Source: an uncultured Sulfitobacter sp. (GTDB taxonomy: Bacteria > Pseudomonadota > Alphaproteobacteria > Rhodobacterales > Rhodobacteraceae). From it: 64,000 bases of DNA. Position 1 is the first letter of the stretch, and each line of letters begins with the position of its first letter. A program made the position numbers and the translations under genes. Below are positions 61,915-64,000 of this stretch, in pieces. A model generated the notes under the pieces. It made no database searches. It was not told the origin of the DNA and worked only from the letters and a program-made list of their open reading frames with translations. The stretch covers positions 372,001-436,000 of the forward strand of contig NZ_CANMFS010000002.1 in NCBI RefSeq assembly GCF_947497275.1, read 5' to 3'.

Positions 61915-62160
61915 TCAGTGCTCGCTCAGTAACGGTGTCCTCCGTGAAGGCTCTCCGAGCAGCGCCACCGCAGCGCCCCGCCGCTGGTGGCGCGGGAACT
62001 GCACGACACCGGGGGCTCGCGCACAGTTCGACGCGACCGCGTCGGTCGCGCGCGCAAAGGCTGTCGATGGCAGGTTAAGGGCGGGATATTCGGTCATCCG
62101 CGTGCAGCGCACATCGAAATAGGCCATACGTCCCATCGGCCCCGTCATAATCCGTGTCAT
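61915..62160 (-). CDS. Possible small ORF of 81 residues
   Basis: A minus-strand frame starts MTRIMTGPMGRMAYFDVRCT and ends LLSEH. Codon third positions are GC-rich and GAGAGG lies eight bases before the ATG at 62160, so it may be real. No family recognised, and it converges closely with the DUF1289 gene. Confidence 0.35.
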   Translation of the reverse strand: MTRIMTGPMGRMAYFDVRCTRMTEYPALNLPSTAFARATDAVASNCARAPGVVQFPRHQRRGAAVALLGEPSRRTPLLSEH

Positions 62161-62298
62161 CTCATACCTCTCTCGCGTGCGAATCCGCCCCGCGTGTGGG
62201 GGGACCTTGAGCGCGAAGATGACAACGGCATTAGGCGACAATGTGGCAAAGCTTGGTCCATTGTAAGCCCCGGCGAAACGGTTTTGCGCAGCTCTGCC

Positions 62299-63063
62299 TC
62301 AGGGATCGGCGAGCCACGCACCGGCGCCGGTCGGAAATTCGGGACGAAAGAAAGCAACCATACGTCCGTCCCCGGTGGGATCGCTCAGACCGTCCGGCCA
62401 TGGATCGGTACCGTGCAGGGCAAAGCGGTGGATCAGCGCCGCCTGCCCCGGTCCGACACACAGCGGCACCTTTTCGCACATGTCGAAGACGCGGCGCCGC
62501 GCGTCCTGGTAGGCCTCGGTCACATCGGTTTGCGCGGGCGGGCGGTCGGTTATGGCACGGCGCAGCGCATCTCGCATGATCAGGTGACTGCCGCGCCACA
62601 CGACCGTGGGCGCGACCGTACAGTCATTAAGCGGCACCGACAGGATGTAGGCGTGGTATTCGCGCGCGAAGCGACGCTTGTTCGGCCCGATCGGCAAAAT
62701 GCCGTCTACATGCGCCGCCGCCCGATCGCGCCGAAACCGGTGATTGGCATCACTCTGCGACGGATCCTGCCGTGGATATCCGGGATAGATGATCGACACC
62801 TGCGCGCGGTGCAATGCCAGGTTCGGAACGCTGGTCTGCCAGGGCCCGACAAGCGGCACACCGGCGGTGGCGCCGGAGGTTTCGTTTGGCAAGGCATCGA
62901 TACCGACAAACCAAGTGCGCTGATGGCGCAGGTTTTCCGGTCCGCGCCACGCAGGATCTCGCGCGATACCGGCCGCAACCCGATACGCCGCCTCCGCCCA
63001 ACGCCGGACGCGGGTATCTGACTTGAATACCGCAAATCCATCCTGCGCCAGCGCGGCCCTCAC
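62299..63063 (-). CDS. Phytanoyl-CoA dioxygenase-like Fe(II)/2OG oxygenase
   Basis: A 254-residue protein. The metal HxD is in AAHVDGILPIG (about residue 118), the distal histidine in LIHRFALHGTDPW and the 2-oxoglutarate arginine in GRMVAFFRPEF, consistent with the PhyH double-stranded beta-helix. The start is GTG and overlaps the stop of the TauE gene by four bases (GTGA), so the two are coupled. Substrate unknown. Confidence 0.75.
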   Translation of the reverse strand: MRAALAQDGFAVFKSDTRVRRWAEAAYRVAAGIARDPAWRGPENLRHQRTWFVGIDALPNETSGATAGVPLVGPWQTSVPNLALHRAQVSIIYPGYPRQDPSQSDANHRFRRDRAAAHVDGILPIGPNKRRFAREYHAYILSVPLNDCTVAPTVVWRGSHLIMRDALRRAITDRPPAQTDVTEAYQDARRRVFDMCEKVPLCVGPGQAALIHRFALHGTDPWPDGLSDPTGDGRMVAFFRPEFPTGAGAWLADP

Positions 63064-63890
63064 CCCATCAACGCCTTGCGCAGCATGTTCAGCGCCACAA
63101 GCACCAGAAACACCGCGAACACCCGTTTCAGCGGCTTGGGGTCCATCGCATGTGCCAGTTTCGCCCCCAGTGGTGCGGTGATCAACGTCATCGCGATTAC
63201 CAGAATGAACGCTACCAGATTGACGGACCCGATGGTCAGTGGTGGTCGCGTCGCAGGATCCATCCCGACAAAAAGGAAGCCAATGACCGATGGCACCGCA
63301 ATCAGAACCCCGAAGCCTGCTGCCGTGGCTACGGCCCGGTGAATCGGCGTGTTATAGAGGGTCATCAACGGCACACCGAAACTGCCGCCTCCGATCCCCA
63401 TCAGAACCGACAGAAACCCGACGACAGGCGACAAGGCGGCGCGGATCGCCCCTTTGGGCATTGCCTGTCCCAACCGCCATTCCGACCGGCCAAACCCCAT
63501 GTAAAGACCGATGACCAGCGCGAGAACCCCAAAAATCGCCTGTAAGGTGTTCGACCGCAGGCTCGATACCGTCAGCATCCCGATGACCGCGCCAATAACG
63601 ATTCCCGGTGCCCAGGTACGCAGGATCTGCCAGTCGACTGCGCCCTTCTTGTTGTGGGACAGCACGGACCGGACCGAGGTGACGATGATCGTCGCAAGCG
63701 ATGTCGCCAAGCACATCTGCATCAGTTCCGCCCCGCCGTAGTCCAGCGTCTGGAATGCGTAAAAGAATGCCGGAACCAGAACGATCCCGCCACCCACACC
63801 CAGCAGTCCTGCAAGCAGGCCCGCAAACGCCCCGATAACGAGGAGAAGCAGGGCCATTTGGATCAGAAGCATCGTTTCGGGCATGTGCAT
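63060..63890 (-). CDS. TauE/SafE family sulfite or sulfonate exporter
   Basis: A 276-residue, eight-span permease. The two half-repeats begin GLLAGLLGVGGGIVLVPAFF and VVGFLSVLMGIGGGSFGVPL, both typical of TauE/SafE. The ATG at 63890 follows GAGG; starts at 63884 and 63902 are also possible. It is coupled to the PhyH-like oxygenase downstream. The window's second TauE-type permease (33.3 kb) is only distantly similar. Confidence 0.9.
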   Translation of the reverse strand: MHMPETMLLIQMALLLLVIGAFAGLLAGLLGVGGGIVLVPAFFYAFQTLDYGGAELMQMCLATSLATIIVTSVRSVLSHNKKGAVDWQILRTWAPGIVIGAVIGMLTVSSLRSNTLQAIFGVLALVIGLYMGFGRSEWRLGQAMPKGAIRAALSPVVGFLSVLMGIGGGSFGVPLMTLYNTPIHRAVATAAGFGVLIAVPSVIGFLFVGMDPATRPPLTIGSVNLVAFILVIAMTLITAPLGAKLAHAMDPKPLKRVFAVFLVLVALNMLRKALMG

Positions 63891-63923
63891 GGTCCTCGGC
63901 ATCGGGGGAATGGTGCCGCTGTG

Positions 63924-64000
63924 CTACACCGCCCGCGCGGCCTGTGCCAGCGCGGTTTGCGCCTCGACCTGTTCAAGCGCCTCGAGAACCAGGCCGCTGC
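63924..64000 (-). CDS. C-terminal end of an unidentified gene, cut by window edge
   Basis: A minus-strand frame entering from the right edge reads SGLVLEALEQVEAQTALAQA then ARAV and stops at 63924. Its GC-rich third positions look coding, but the piece is too short to identify. Confidence 0.35.
   Translation of the reverse strand, partial: SGLVLEALEQVEAQTALAQAARAV

Overview
The window reads as chromosomal DNA of a marine alphaproteobacterium of the Rhodobacterales (Roseobacter group). The evidence is uniformly GC-rich coding sequence, roseobacter-type gene orders (serS / yajC-secD-secF / Mth938 / ccmABCDG; a TPR protein-bamB-der; ccmI-ruvX-DUF1289; soxBDAG sarcosine oxidase), and marine carbon and sulfur genes (a DmdB-like CoA ligase, an HpsN-like sulfopropanediol dehydrogenase, two TauE/SafE permeases). 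I cannot name the genus from sequence alone. There is no rRNA, CRISPR array, intact insertion sequence or prophage; one tRNA gene, Thr(TGT), is present.

Layout. 1-3.7 kb: the end of a PhoX-type phosphatase, then a zinc-uptake divergon (znuA facing zur-znuC-znuB) with a Zur-like palindrome between. 3.7-6.7 kb: tryptophan-to-kynurenine genes kynA-kynU and a sulfotransferase-like gene. 6.8-9.0 kb: tRNA-Thr and a large RTX protein with three long tandem modules. 9.3-16.7 kb: HpsN-like dehydrogenase, katG/oxyR divergon, DmdB-like ligase and a deleted GMC oxidoreductase. 16.9-20.6 kb: monomeric isocitrate dehydrogenase, then about 1.2 kb of decayed sequence. 20.6-30.2 kb: hydrolase-OsmC fusion, purB, a small secreted cysteine protein, an orphan fliG, lpxL-like, DUF1223, acnA and an SDR. 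30.2-39.8 kb: the ccm/sec block, serS and a DUF2235 protein. 39.8-47.3 kb: TspO-like protein, der, bamB, its TPR partner, and a collapsed RND efflux locus. 47.4-53.4 kb: DUF302, an Atm1-type ABC exporter, a LysM protein, a LOG family protein, a host-attachment protein and superoxide dismutase. 53.8-59.7 kb: sarcosine oxidase soxBDAG interrupted by an AT-rich foreign gene. 59.9-64 kb: ccmI, ruvX, DUF1289, a PhyH-like oxygenase coupled to a TauE permease, and a truncated gene at the edge.

Functional themes. Several genes deal with oxidative stress (katG/oxyR, sodB, OsmC fusion, Atm1) and several with cytochrome c maturation (ccmABCDG plus distant ccmI). Sarcosine oxidase, DmdB-like ligase and HpsN-like dehydrogenase point to use of algal osmolytes and sulfonates. 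The most unusual feature is the AT-rich membrane-protein gene placed exactly between soxB and soxD and overlapping the soxB stop codon. Other points of interest are the RTX protein's repeat modules, a candidate OxyR operator over the oxyR start, and two clear gene-decay events whose deletion junctions can be read. I found no convincing multi-gene system that is wholly undescribed.
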